Assembly (NCBI GenBank): GCA_023374025.1
Contig: SIJG01000161.1
Coordinates: 20,091 to 84,090 of the forward strand
From: Heterodera schachtii
Taxonomy: Eukaryota; Nematoda; Chromadorea; Rhabditida; Heteroderidae
Direction: 5' to 3'
Length of the DNA: 64,000 nt
Shown piece after piece: positions 1 to 11,904 of the stretch (positions within the stretch are counted from its first letter, which is position 1; the number at the start of each line of letters is the position of its first letter). A model generated the notes under the pieces. That model saw only the letters and a list, made by a program, of their open reading frames with translations, ran no database searches and was not told the DNA's origin. Both the position numbers and the translations under genes were made by a program.

Positions 1-1910
1 AAAAGGCATCAAAAGGGCATTTTAAATTTTTTTATTAAGGATTTTTATGGAGAAAACACGTAAAACTTAACCAAAAACTTAATTTTGGTCATTTAAATGA
101 CTATTAAATATTTTTACAATGTTTTTCTTATAAGGAAAATTTTAAACCTAAATTTTTTATCAAGAAAAAAAAATGAAATTTTGGCGATCAATTTTTGAAA
201 AAAAATTTTCAATTCTTAGGGATGTATTTTCCCGATTTAATTGCGATTTTAATGGAGTTTTTTTTTGGAAAAAACGCAAAAAGGCACCAAAACGACAAAA
301 TGCCAAAAAAGGCATTAAAGGCACAAAAATCTCGAAAAAGGCAAAAAAAAAGGCATATAGATCGAAACTAGTGCGCAGAAAAAAAAGGCATATGCCTCAA
401 AATGCGAGCTCTATTAATTACCTATGCCTCTTTTATTTATTTAATAATTTTAATAAATATTTGTTAATTATTTGAAAATAGTTGCTATTTATTGTTTAAA
501 TTTTTATTATTTTTGGTATTCGCGATTAAAATCTTCATTTAATTAGCAAAAATGTAAAGAATTTGTTTGGATAGATCCTTATAAATAAATGATGAATTAA
601 ATTAACTTTTTTGTATAAAGATTTTATTATTAGTTTAATATGTTTTAATTTATTGTTTATTTTTTAATATTAGTTAATAATTTGTTGTATTTTTTAAAAT
701 TAATTATAAAAAGCTTTAAATATTTTTATTGTTTAAATAAGTGATTTTCATAAAAAAAATTTCGTGATGTTTGCGGACTTATCCGTGATTCTTCAAAAAT
801 ACATTTCCTTTGATATATACTATTTTAATTATTGAAATTTAATTTTTGTATATTTGGTTTTTTTTGAGTCTTGATGATGATTTAATATTTATAAGTTAGT
901 AAATATATTAAACTTGTGCTGACAATCAATTTTTTCTTACTTTCTTCTTCTTCCTGCTGATAATTGCTAAGTCATCCTTTTTTAGGCAAATGCCAAAATA
1001 ATTTTGTCTATTTCGGTGTTTTTGTGCATAAATGTTCCTATTTCAGAATTTTCAGTAAAAATTCAAAATTTTTTTTAAATCGAAAAAAAAAATTATTTTG
1101 CTTCATTTTGACGAAAAAATTTTTAAATTTAAACCAAAGGTGTGTAAAATAATTTTTCTGAATCAATTTCAAAAAATTATTTGACTCCATTATTTAAAAG
1201 TTTTAAGTTTATGTATATTAGTGTTTTAAATAAATTGCTTTTAAAACTTTTTTACATTCAAAATTTTTTAAACAGTTTTTTTATTAAAAATATTATACAA
1301 GATAACACCGCTTAAGAAATTATTAATCGCTCAAGAGTTCATCACTTTCTCGAATTCCCGGCGGGAGTGGCTCATTTTCATAGAGAATCGAAAATCATTT
1401 TCTAAATTTTTTATATATATTTTTTATATTTAAAGCATTAAATCACCATATTACTCTAAGAATGGATTTTAGGAACATTATTTATTTTACAATATTTATA
1501 ACTTACATTTTTTGTTATATGATTTATTTTCAATTTTACTAAATTTAATGTAAATATCTTTTATATTTAAAAATAATCTTTGTTTTGCATCTTTTTAATA
1601 TTTTATTATTATAATTGGTTTATTTGTTTAATTTTTAGTTTTATTATGTGATTAAAATTTTTTATGCGTATCTAATTCGATATACTTGACTTTACTTTTT
1701 TACTAGTGTGATAAAAATCGATTATATTTATTATTTTACTTTTTTTCATTTCACTATATTATTCAATTTCTTTTTAAATAAATATCATATATGAAATATT
1801 TTTTATGAATTAGTTTATTATTCGCATTTTTAATTTTAAATCACATTTAAACTTTTTTTATTTAGCGCCGTTATAATTGGCAAAAATTTTTATCGTGTCT
1901 ATTTTATGGA
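1..1910. other. AT-rich DNA, no gene recognised
   Basis: Long A and T runs with no domain-like reading frame. A frame at 173-475 (+) is lysine/asparagine-rich low-complexity translation of A-rich DNA and shows no motif. I see no repeat, RNA gene or regulatory element that I can support here. Confidence 0.6.
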
Positions 1911-1913
1911 ACT

Positions 1914-2766
1914 CCCACATTTGCGCCTCCCACATTTGCGCCCCAAGCACTTAAACTTTAATTTTTGCACTTTTTATTTTTTGGAAAAACCCGCAAAAAA
2001 ATCTACTTCGATTTTCATGCTTAAAATTTCACATAATGCTTATTTTTTTCTAACAATAAATTGAAAATAAATAAGACATTTGAACATTTTAAACGTCTTT
2101 ATAAAAAATGTAAAAATGAGGCTTTTTGCATACAAATATGCTTTTGAAAATTTCAATCTGGGAGCCCTGTTTATAACCATTTTCAACTTTGATGATAGGA
2201 ATTTTCATTCTGTATTTTCTTTTTGGAAAAACCTCGAAACATTTTGGTCGAAAGACAGATGAAATTTGCACTAAAAATGTTTATTTAAATAAAAATAAAA
2301 TTTATGATTTTTATAAACTTTTGTTGATGGCTTCTAGGAATGTAGAAAAGGATTATTTAATAGTCAATAGTTTTTTTGAAAAAAAAAATTTAAAAAAGTT
2401 GAATTTAGTTCAAAATGCATGCAAAAGTGGGTAAGTTCCCATTTGCGCCTCTAATTTTTTCGCCTCCATTTTTGCGCCTCCAATATTTGCGCCACCACAT
2501 TTGCGTCTCCATATTTGCGCCTCCACACTTGCGCCTGTACATTTACGCCCCCAACATTTGCGCCTCCATATTTGCGCCTCCACAGTGTTGTTTCGTCATT
2601 ACTATTTTAGATAATTTTCAAGTTTAGAAAAGTTAAGCTAAAAATGCTGGCTGCGCAAATGTGGGAGGCGCAAAAATGGAGGAGCAAACGTGACGGAGCA
2701 AAAATGGAGGCGCAAATGTTCCAGGCGTCAATGTTAGAGGCGCAAATTTGCGGGCGCAAATGTGGC
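1914..2766. repeat. TTTGCGCCTCC minisatellite with inverted half
   Basis: An 11-16 bp motif containing TTTGCGCCTCC occurs twice at 1914-1945 and about ten times at 2440-2585. It then appears in the opposite orientation (GGAGGCGCAAA) at 2660-2766. The two blocks flank an about 70 bp spacer, so this is a foldback minisatellite that could form a long imperfect hairpin. Between 1945 and 2435 there is only AT-rich DNA. The short frames across it are repeat translations, not genes. Confidence 0.75.
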
Positions 2767-2769
2767 AAT

Positions 2770-5540
2770 TCACAAAAGTGAAGATAACTATTAAAAATAA
2801 AAATGCAAATCTAAATTTATAAGATTCATTATTTAATACCCACAAAATGCGCAAATACAATAAATATCACAACATAAGAAAAATTTATTAAAAAAATTAA
2901 AATATCGTTAAGAATATAAATTATATATACTAGTTATTTAAAGTATTTAATTACAAAATAAGTATTCTGTTTATAAATTATTGAAATAAAAAATTTTATA
3001 CTTATTTAAAATAATAATGTTTTTACTAAATAAGCCCTTTCGTTATATAAGATTTCAAATATTATTATATAATTTTAAGAATTACAAATTATTCTAGAAA
3101 ATATTTTATAAAAAAATTTCTGAAACGTATATTAGAAAGTTTATTATTATTTTATTGTAGATAAATAAATAGCATTAAATACAAAATAAATTGTTTTTAA
3201 TTCATAAATTAATAGATTTTTTTAAATATAATTAATTAGGATCTACCTTGCTGATAAATGTATTATTAATTATAAAGTATTTCTATTTTCTATGCTGTCA
3301 GTCAAATTTACCGAATCATTCTTTCTAATTCTCGTATACTTGTCGACTTCGAATTAAATTGTTTCTCCAGCAATAAATCATTAATTTATTAGTCAAATGC
3401 TAATCCAAATATCATCGTTTATCTTTGTTTTTTTGTATTAATATTTATTTACGTCAAATTTTTCTGAATACATTTAATTTAATTTTGTTTGCATCAATTA
3501 TTCCTCCAGTATATAATTATTTAAGAAATTTTGCTTTGTTACTCTTTTTGAATATTTTTGAGCTGGGCCCGATAAAGTGGTAAAATGTAATTTTCAATTT
3601 TCCTATAAAATTCTTTAATATTTTCATTAAAAGGTGTGAATGTGCGATTTTTTGGATAAATATTTTGTCCTCTCTGCACAAATGATAAGATTTTTATTTT
3701 ATTTTTATCATTTTTATTTTATTTATTTATTGAATTATGATATAGAATTTTGTATAAATGATATATATTATTATACTTTCATTTGGTCCCATTTTTATTT
3801 TAAATAAATTAAATTTGTTTTTCTTTCTTTCTTTTTTATTATAACCAAATAACAAATTGCACTTATCCTGGCATAAACCAAAGCTTGAAATTCTCAAGAA
3901 CAAATAACATTGTTAAAATGATTCAATTAATCTCCTGGATTATTTTAATGGTATCACTGGAATAAGCAATTAACTTTTTGGTATATAAATAAATTATCAT
4001 TTTTTCTTTTTAAATATAATTTCCTTTTTTTCCATTATAATCATTTTTGTTATATTTTGTAATTTTATATTGGCAAATTTAAAATTCATTCTCCTCGTTT
4101 ACCCACTCTCGTTTCAATGCCGGAAGGGGTGAAATACTTAAAAAATATTTAATCACTTCACATAAATTTGTTTTTGTTATATTTTCAGTTTATATGAATT
4201 ATCACGAATTGTACAAAATTACTTCTTCCTCCTTGATCACTTTAACATTATTTTCTTCATCAATTTTTATTATATGTTTTTATGTCCTATTAATTTAATT
4301 TTTCATGTGACTAAATTTCACTCGCATTGCTTTGTTTATTGATCTTGTTGGACAATTCGTCAATTTCTTGAAAACGGTTTTCAATTAAATTGTTATTAGT
4401 AATATTTAAGTAATATTTGTATTAAACCGTTTTTTTAATAAAAACGTAATTATTTTTATAAATTGATGGTATTTAATATAATGTCGTTTTTAAAATTGTT
4501 TAATGATTTTAAACTTTAATTATTTTTTATCGTGGAATTTTTTACTTTTCTATGTATTTCCTTGGCATTTTCTTTATTCTTTTTAAGTGTTTTGAACATC
4601 TCTTTTTTCTAAAGTTGATTAAACTATTTAATTGAAAAAATTATTTAATCAAAATCTCTTTCTTATTATTTAAGAAATAGTGTATCATGGAGCCTGTCGC
4701 TGACAATTTCTTGAACTCCCGCTTTTTCAATTGAATATGTATTTATTTCTTTTTATGTTAATTCACTTTTAATTTATAAAATACAATAGTAATATTATCC
4801 TGTTGTTACGTTGCTTCTATGTTGACTTTTATTATGCATTTTCATTTTGTTTTCGTTGCCTTAAATGCCTTTTTGATACCAACTTTGTCATTTAATTTTG
4901 TTATATCTTATTTCCCGCGTTTTTTATTCCTCATTCTGTTATATGATTTCAATATGTATATAAAAATTTTTTGTAAAAATATTTCAAACTCAAATGGGAA
5001 TTGAGTGGAGGGCAAATTTGAGAGTTGAAGAAAATAGAGCAAAATTATCAATTAGTTAAAATGTATTCACATTTGTCTTTGAAATTTTCAATTTTATTAT
5101 ATATTTAATTAATACCATAATCTAAGTTGATTTTGGTTTAAACTAATTTATGTTTTTTATAAATATTGGCTTTTATTACACTTTTTTAAACTTTCATATT
5201 AGCTGTAAAATTATATTGTCTTTTATTTTGGAAAGTGTAGACCAAATAGTTTTGGAGTAAAAGCAAACAAAATAGCAATTTTAAAAATTATTAGGTTTAT
5301 TAAATTAAATCTCATTTTAATTGTTTGCCATATTATAACATTGAAATTGCCATTTTTTTTGTAATTATTTATTTTAATGAAAAAATCTTACATTGATTCA
5401 ATTGCAATTTTGTGCTTTTTTGAGTAGTTTTATTATTAATTTTTTTATTTTAAAATATATTTTTTTTAATGAAATCTTTTAAATTTTACTTTAATTTATA
5501 CAAAATATTATTTTGACACTTATTTTTATTTATTAAATTG
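2770..5540. other. AT-rich DNA, no gene recognised
   Basis: About 2.8 kb of low-GC sequence dominated by T runs. A 61-codon frame at 4819-5004 is hydrophobic only because the DNA is T-rich. No repeat unit, RNA gene or promoter stands out. Confidence 0.6.
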
Positions 5541-5572
5541 ATAAGGTCCCTTGATATTATCGGCTACCCGAC

Positions 5573-5848
5573 TTTTGGGGATTTGCAACTTGGGGACCCG
5601 ACATTTGGGGACCCGACTTTTGGGGATCCCGACATTTGGGGACCCGACTTTTGGGGACCCGTCACTTAGGGAACCCGACATTTGGGGATCCCGACATTTG
5701 GGGACCCGACTTTTGGGGACCCGACACTTAGGGATCCCGACATTTGGGGACCCGACATTTGGGGACCGAACGACATTTGAGCAAAAGGCACTTAAGGAAA
5801 CCACGGACATTTGGCAACCCGACATTTAGGGACCCGACATTTGGGGAT
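5573..5848 (+). repeat. GGGGACCCGAC minisatellite, left arm
   Basis: About 16 units of a 15-17 bp motif (GGGGACCCGACATTT and variants with TTTT, or GGGATCCCGAC) lie head to tail. The right arm at 6595-6867 has the same units inverted. The frames of about 90 codons seen on both strands are translations of the repeat. Confidence 0.8.
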
Positions 5849-6131
5849 TTTAGTAAAACAAAAAAATATATTAAAAATTTAATTTTAAACCACAAAATTA
5901 GACAAAATTACGTCTGCTTTAGCCAGAGCTAATTCCATTGCAAAAAAAAATTAATTAATATTTTAAAAATTAACTCTGTTTCCGGACTCACCGCGAGGAG
6001 GCGCAGAATTTTGAGCCCATACTAACCACAACACAATAGACAAATCACAATACATTTTATGTACAGTACACCCTTTTTCAAATTTTATTTAAAGTGCCTT
6101 TCCCAAGGGCCAACGGGATGTGAAAACAGAA

Positions 6132-6344
6132 TTAATAACCATTTGGGTCGTCCCAATTCTCAAAATCATTGCGCATAAGTCTGTATTGCAACGATCTGAG
6201 ATGAGCAAGAATCTCATCTTCGTTTGGGTTTTCAATGGCATCAAAACCTTCAACGAAATTTCTGATAGCCAAATCATTTTCAGTCGTCTGGAACTTTTTG
6301 AATGTCCTTGACGGATCACATCCCGTTGGCCCTTGGAAAGGCAC
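6132..6344 (-). pseudogene. possible captured coding fragment in the foldback spacer
   Basis: A 70-codon minus-strand frame fills the spacer of the foldback element. Unlike other short frames here its composition is protein-like: acidic and mixed, with segments such as ENDLAIRNFVEGFDAIEN and EDEILAHLRSLQYRL, and no homopolymer runs. I do not recognise the family. A foldback element with non-repeat coding-like sequence between its arms suggests captured exon sequence (Pack-type), or the remnant of the element's own gene. The N-terminal codons fall inside the right arm, so the start codon assignment is weak. Confidence 0.3.
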
Positions 6345-6594
6345 TTTAAATAAAATTGGAAAAAGGTCTACTGTAGTTAAAAAATGTATTGTGGTTTGTC
6401 TATTGTGTTGTGGTTAGTATGGGCTCAAAATTCTACGCCTCCTCGCGGTGAGTCCGGAAACAGAGTTAATTTATAAAATATTAATTAATTTTTTTTGCAA
6501 TGGAATTAACTCTGGCTAAAGCAGACGTAATTTGTCTAATTTTGTGGTTTAAAATTAAATTTTTAATATATTTTTTTGTTTTATTAAAATCCCC

Positions 6595-6867
6595 AAATGT
6601 CGGGTCCCTAAATGTCGGGTTGCCAAATGTCCGTGGTTTCCTTAAGTGCCTTTTGCTCAAATGTCGTTCGGTCCCCAAATGTCGGGTTCCCAAATGTCGG
6701 GATCCCTAAGTGTCGGGTCCCCAAAAGTCGGGTCCCCAAATGTCGGGATCCCCAAATGTCGGATTCCTTAAGTGTCGGGTCCCCAAAAGTCGGGTCCCCA
6801 AATGTCGGGATCCCCAAAAGTCGGGTCCCCAAATGTCGGGTCCCCAAGTTGCAAATCCCCAAAAGTC
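6595..6867 (-). repeat. GGGGACCCGAC minisatellite, right arm
   Basis: Reverse-complement partner of the minisatellite at 5573-5848, with the same order of unit variants. This shows that the whole array was duplicated in inverted orientation and did not expand independently. Confidence 0.8.
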
Positions 6868-6874
6868 GCACCAC

Positions 6875-7256
6875 GACTCATGCAATGAGTCGTTCAAGGA
6901 CTCCTTATTTGAGACCACGCCCACTTTTCATGTGAGAGACAGTTAGAGACACAAGAGTAAAGGGGAAATAGTACATCTTTCTCTGACTTCTCTAACTCAA
7001 TGTACACCCCATCATATTTTTCCTAGCCAAACATATTATTAGCCCCAAACTATCTACCAACCTATGTGATGAGTCGTCATACGACTCATGCAATGAGTCG
7101 TTCAAGCACTCCTTATTTGAGACCACGTCCATTTTTCTGTAGTGGCAGTATAAAAGGGTGACCAAACGGCCCACACTTCATTCCTTATTCACTTGGTATA
7201 CTTTTTCAAAGTCGACACATGCCTCGAGTGGTCCAACCCATGTGATGAGTCGTCAT
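6875..7256 (+). repeat. diverged copy of the 656 bp promoter-like repeat
   Basis: This stretch resembles the tandem unit at 9915-11735. It carries the block GAGACAGTTAGAGACACAAG, the block ACACCCCATCATATTTTTCC and paired inverted copies of ATGAGTCGT. A TATAAAAGGG box at about 7150 is preceded by a CCATTTTTCTGTAGTGGC block and followed by CACACTTCATTC, where the 656 bp units have an initiator-like TTCAGTC. Confidence 0.6.
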
Positions 7257-7257
7257 A

Positions 7258-7575
7258 CGACCCATGGGATGAGTCGTCTAACGACTAATCCCATGAGTCG
7301 TTCAACGGCTCACCCATTTGGATAAGAACTCGTTCCAGCACGACCCATGGGATGAGTCGTCTAACGACTAATCCCATGAGTCGTTCAACGGCTCACCCAT
7401 TTGGATAAGAACTCGTTCCAACACGACCCATGGGATGAGTCGTCTAACGACTAATCCCATGAGTCGTTCAACGGCTCATCCATTTGGATAAGAACTCGTT
7501 CCAACACGACCCATGGGATGAGTCGTCTAACGACTAATCCCATGAGTCGTTCAACGGCTCACCCATTACAGACCG
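7258..7575 (+). repeat. 83 bp tandem repeat, about four copies
   Basis: Copies begin CGACCCATGGGATGAGTCGT at 7258, 7341, 7424 and 7507, an exact 83 bp period. Each has inverted ATGAGTCGT/ACGACTAAT elements and ends in CATTTGGATAAGAACTCG. The last copy runs into a degenerate TATAAAGGG promoter-like block near 7620. Confidence 0.85.
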
Positions 7576-7715
7576 AAGGCGTACCATGTGAGAACACGCC
7601 CACTTTTCTGTAGTTAAACTATAAAGGGTAACCAAAGGGCCATACTTCAGTTTCCTTATAAATTATCCCATTTGTTATTTCCGAGCTCAAAACAATTAAT
7701 TCAAATGGCAGATCT

Positions 7716-8060
7716 AGGTAGCGAAGCTCCCAAAGCGCGAAGCGCTTTAAAAACGGGAGCGAAGCGCCCGTCATCGCTCAACAAGATAAAACGGGCGCGA
7801 GCGCCCGTATGAGGCCGCGAAGCTGCCGAAAAGGCTCAACAAAATTTGAAAAACGGGCGCGAAGCGCCCGTCATCGCTCAACAAGATAAAAACGGGCGCG
7901 AAGCGCCCGTATGAGGCCGCGAAGCACCCGTTAGAGGACAACAAAATTTTAAAAACGGGCGCGAAGTCCCGTTCGAGGCCGCGAAGCGGCCTAAAAATCC
8001 CTGAAAAAACCGTTGTTGTACCTCTCCCACCCGTGGTTGTACCTCTTCCCCCGTGAACAG
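7716..8060 (+). repeat. GCGAAGC mini-hairpin cluster
   Basis: Short perfect palindromes around a GAA triloop follow one another: AAGCGCGAAGCGCTT, ACGGGCGCGAAGCGCCCGT, GGCCGCGAAGCGGCC. A-rich links separate them. Two TTGTACCTC motifs at about 8015-8050 relate this cluster to the 21 bp array at 13.6 kb. No coding potential. Confidence 0.8.
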
Positions 8061-9597
8061 CCTAGGTAGCGAAGCTCCCAAAGCGCGAAGCGCTTTAAAG
8101 CAGCAGATCCGACGGTTCACGCACCCGCTAGTTATATATACGTTATATTGACAAGGAGTTTCATCCCTAAAACCAAAATCTCGGGAACGACTGGGCGGAC
8201 CGGGCTGAAATTTTGCACCAAGGGGTAACTCGAGACGGGGCATCCGGGAAAACTATAGGTTTTTTTCTCCGACGGCCAACTGAGTACCAGGGTCGGATTT
8301 CTTACTTTTTCGTGCGTTTGAGGGCCCGTAACTTTTTTTCTGAAACATAAGTCAAAAAGTTTCCGCTGGTAGGATTTTAAGTTGAAGTGTTGACTAAAAT
8401 TGAAAAAAAATTCCAGGCCTCTACCTATAACAGGAAAGCCTGTAGGGTTGGCTAAATTTTCAGTACCAACTTTGTCCAGTTCAGTACCAGGCGAATAACT
8501 CGTTAGCGTTTGAACTGAGCGGGGGGTGGCCAGCAAACTAATTGTAGAGCTCAATGAGCCGGATTTTTCCAAATTTTAAAATTTCAAAAATTTTCAAAAT
8601 TTCTCGAGCTAGGCCCCCTCGGAGGTTTTTTGGTTTTTGAATTTTATGATTTTTTACAGATTTTTCCGGAGAAAACGAAGACCACTTTCAAAACATCGTT
8701 TTTCGAGCTCTATCGATTGGTGGGATTTTCGAAAAAATTTCGGTTTTTTTCCGGAAATAGAAAAAATTTTTGGCCTCAGCGGGACATTTGAGTACCGGGC
8801 CCATAACTCGTCAGGGTTTGATTTTAGCAAAAAATTGCCTTAGAGCAAAAATGTAGAGCTTTTAAAATGCTATCTAATGGTGTGCTTTATGTCGGAAAAA
8901 TTTCAAAAATTTTCGAGCTAGGCCCCCTAGAAATTTTCAAAAATTTTTTTTCGGTTGAAGAATTGAGTGAAAAATATTTTTCTGGGGTAAAATAAGGTGC
9001 TGAGTACGAATATGATGTTTGCTTTTTGTTTCAGATTTTTTAGAATTTTTTAAAAAAATTTGAAAATTTTTCATTTTTTTGGTCCTTGGAAATTTAGGCT
9101 AATATTTGAAAAATCATAACTCAGTTCGGAGTAGGCTAATTTTTGTAATTTTAGTTTCATAAAATGGAGAAAAATAAGGAGAATTTTAGGCTTTTTATTT
9201 GGTCTTTCTATCATGAGTGTAAAAAAAGTTATTCAAGAATTTCTGAAAATTTTCGATTTTTCTGAAAAAAATTCACAGCTTGGTTCTGAAAAGGTTTTTT
9301 GCAAAAGAAAAATACTCAAAAAATCCGCAATTTTATGCTCTATAATATAAATTTTATTTTACATTTTTATCACTTTTTTATGAATTGTTATAAAAATAAA
9401 AGTGATTTTGGGATCCGGGACCAAAGGGGGGTGCACATGATTTTTGAGTTGGAAAATTTTTTCTCCAAAAATCTTTCAAAAACCTCTCCTTAGGGGTATT
9501 TTATGACGCTGATCACGAATCTGTAATCAGATTTTAATTTAGACAGCGTTAAGGCCTCTGAATCCCTGCGTGGATTGGGATTCTGAGGCATCAACGA
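8061..9597 (+). repeat. R repeat copy 1 (about 1.5 kb)
   Basis: Starts CCTAGGTAGCGAAGCTCCC, then an AAGCGCGAAGCGCTT hairpin and CGCTAGTTATATATACG. It ends with CGCTGATCACGAAT and an imperfect hairpin built on GAATCCC and GGGATTCTGAGGC. The body is a chain of diverged modules that start with ATAACTC or ATAACTTTTT and carry GAGCTAGGCC and GAGCTCTATCGA boxes. No reading frame shows a domain; frames at 7878-8572 (-) are accidental. Eleven other copies or partial copies lie in this window. I do not know the family; a non-autonomous transposon or a structured non-coding repeat are both possible. Confidence 0.75.
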
Positions 9598-9914
9598 CTC
9601 ATGCCATCAGTCGTCTTACCACATAAGACGTACAACCCTCATGAACGACTCATGGCATGAGTCGTCTAGCATATGAGTAGTCTGAATGCTCATGTCACCA
9701 ATGTTTGTCCACCCGTGCATATACCTCTTCAAACCATGCTTATCAAAAGAGATATGTTCTAAAATTTATAAAATGTCGACTCATGCCTAGAGCAGTCCAA
9801 CCCAAGTGATGAGTCGTCAACGACTCATGCAATGAGTCGTTCAAGGACTTCTTCGACTTATGCCTCGAGTAGTCCAACCCATGTGATGAGTCGTGATACG
9901 ACTCATGCAATGAG
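9598..9914. repeat. ATGAGTCGT palindromic repeat region
   Basis: Irregular direct and inverted copies of ATGAGTCGT, ACGACTCAT and GCATGAG lead into the 656 bp tandem array. Nothing else is recognised. Confidence 0.6.
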
Positions 9915-10217
9915 TCGTTCAAGGACTCCTTATTTGAGACCACGCCCACTTTTCATGTGAGAGACAGTTAGAGACACAAGAGTAAAGGGGAAATAGTACA
10001 CCTTTCTCTGACGTCTCTAACTCAATGTACACCCCATCATATTTTTCCGAGCCAAACATATTATTAGCCCCAAACTTTCTACCAACCTATGTGATGAGTC
10101 GGCATACGACTCATCCAATGAGTCGTTCAAGGACTCCTTCGACTTATGCCTCGAGTAGTCCAACCCATGTGATGAGTCGTGATATGACTCATGCAATGAG
10201 TCGTTCAAGGACTCCTT

Positions 10218-10300
10218 ATTTGAGACCACGCACACTTTTCTGTAGTGGCACTATAAAAGGGTCGCTAAATGTTCACACTTCAGTCTTCATTCATTTATTA
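10218..10300 (+). promoter_or_regulatory. TATA plus initiator-like module (first in unit)
   Basis: ACCACGCACACTTTTCTGTA, then GTGGCAC, then TATAAAAGGG at about 10251, then TTCAGTC with its A about 31 bp after the first T of the TATA box. That is the usual distance between a eukaryotic TATA box and the start site. The same module recurs 656 bp further on, at about 10907 and 11563. Function as a Pol II promoter is inference. Confidence 0.5.
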
Positions 10301-10424
10301 TTTTATATACAATGTTTCTTAGTCGCTTCATGCCTCTATTAGCTCCGACCCATGTGATGAGTCGTCTAACGACTCATGCAATGAGTCGTTCAATGACACG
10401 ACGTAACAGACCTAAAGCGTATCA

Positions 10425-10505
10425 TGTGAGATCACGCCCACTTTACTATAGTGGCACTATAAAAGGGTTACCAAATAGTTCACACTTCAGTCCTCACTTA
10501 CTTAT
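10425..10505 (+). promoter_or_regulatory. TATA plus initiator-like module (second in unit)
   Basis: CACGCCCACTTTACTATAGT, GGCAC, TATAAAAGGG at about 10469 and CACTTCAGTCC, with the A about 32 bp from the TATA start. A copy lies at about 11125. It shares the layout of the first module but differs in the sequence in between, so spacing and boxes are conserved better than the filler. Confidence 0.5.
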
Positions 10506-11735
10506 TATTTTAAGTTTAGCCTCGATTAGCTCCGACCCATGTGATGAGTCGTCTAACGACTCATACAATGAGTCGTTAACGACTCACGCCGTAAACCACG
10601 CCCACTTTTCATGTGAGAGACAGTTAGAGACGCAAGAGTAAAGGGGAAATAGTACACCTTTCTCTGACTTCTCTAACTCAATGTACACCCCATCATATTT
10701 TTCCGAGCCAAACATATTATTAGCCCCAAACTTTCTACCAACCTATGTGATGAGTCGGCATACGACTCATCCAATGAGTCGTTCAAGGACTCCTTCGACT
10801 TATGCCTCGAGTAGTCCAACCCATGTGATGAGTCGTGATATGACTCATGCAATGAGTCGTTCAAGGACTCCTTATTTGAGACCACGCACACTTTTCTGTA
10901 GTGGCACTATAAAAGGGTCGCTAAATGTTCACACTTCAGTCTTCATTCATTTATTATTTTATATACAATGTTTCTTAGTCGCTTCATGCCTCTATTAGCT
11001 CCGACCCATGTGATGAGTCGTCTAACGACTCATGCAATGAGTCGTTCAATGACACGACGTAACAGACCTAAAGCGTATCATGTGAGATCACGCCCACTTT
11101 ACTATAGTGGCACTATAAAAGGGTTACCAAATAGTTCACACTTCAGTCCTCACTTACTTATTATTTTAAGTTTAGCCTCGATTAGCTCCGACCCATGTGA
11201 TGAGTCGTCTAACGACTCATACAATGAGTCGTTAACGACTCACGCCGTAAACCACGCCCACTTTTCATGTGAGAGACAGTTAGAGACACAAGAGTAAAGG
11301 GGAAATAGTACACCTTTCTCTGACTTCTCTAACTCAATGTACACCCCATCATATTTTTCCGAGCCAAACATATTATTAGCCCCAAACTTTCTACCAACCT
11401 ATGTGATGAGTCGTCATACGACTCATCCAATGAGTCGTTCAAGGACTCCTTCGACTTATGCCTCGAGTAGTCCAACCCATGTGATGAGTCGTGATACGAC
11501 TCATGCAATGAGTCGTTCAAGGACTCCTTATTTGAGACCACGCACACTTTTCTGTAGTGGCACTATAAAAGGGTCGCTAAATGTTCACACTTCAGTCTTC
11601 ATTCATTTATTATTTTATATACAATGTTTCTTAGTCGATTCATGCCTCTATTAGCTCCGACCCATGTGATGAGTCGTCTAACGACTCATGCAATGAGTCG
11701 TTCAATGACACGTCGTAACAGACCTAAAGCGTATA

Positions 11736-11904
11736 AATAAAAATTTTTTAATTTGAAGTAAATAATTTTGGTAAATAAATGTATTAATTTAAAATTAATT
11801 ATTTTTTATTTTTAAATTAAAGAATTTATTTGTTTTTTTTAAATTAGAATTTGTCAAAAATTTATTTTCAATTCAATAATACTCAATCATTAAAAACGTA
11901 ATTT
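11736..11904. other. AT-rich spacer
   Basis: Simple A/T sequence between the 656 bp array and the next R copy. Nothing recognised. Confidence 0.6.

Larger units (their letters stand above)
5573..6867. mobile_element. 1.3 kb foldback (long inverted repeat) element
   Basis: The left arm (about 5573-6123) and right arm (about 6316-6867) are near-perfect reverse complements, leaving a spacer of about 190 bp. The outer 270 bp of each arm is a minisatellite of 15-17 bp units built on GGGGACCCGAC plus ATTT or TTTT. The inner parts are unique sequence, including the block CTCACCGCGAGGAGGCG at about 5988 and its inverse at about 6440. This matches a foldback-type or MITE-like DNA transposon, or an inverted duplication. 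I could not see a target-site duplication. The arms differ by a few substitutions and single-base indels, so they are not an assembly mirror of one read. Confidence 0.8.
9915..11735 (+). repeat. 656 bp tandem repeat, about 2.8 copies
   Basis: The marker GAGACAGTTAGAGAC recurs at 9961, 10617 and 11273, an exact 656 bp period, with almost no differences between copies. The array breaks off at about 11735 into AT-rich DNA. Each full unit contains two TATAAAAGGG boxes, each followed about 30 bp later by TTCAGTC, plus several inverted pairs of ATGAGTCGT. Frames of 72-109 codons repeat with the same period and have no motif, so I do not call them genes. The near-identity implies recent amplification. 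Confidence 0.9.

Noticed and set aside
173..475. 100-codon lysine-rich frame
   Set aside because: Low-complexity A-rich sequence with no motif or homologue that I recognise.
7878..8572. Minus-strand frames of 121 and 146 codons in R copy 1, with parallels in other copies
   Set aside because: The frame is interrupted at different places in each R copy and shows no domain; conservation is at DNA level only.
7060..11735. Hammerhead cores in the GTGATGAGTCGTC repeats
   Set aside because: The first core base is not C (GTGATGAG, not CTGATGAG) and no GAAA strand follows; these are simple palindromes.
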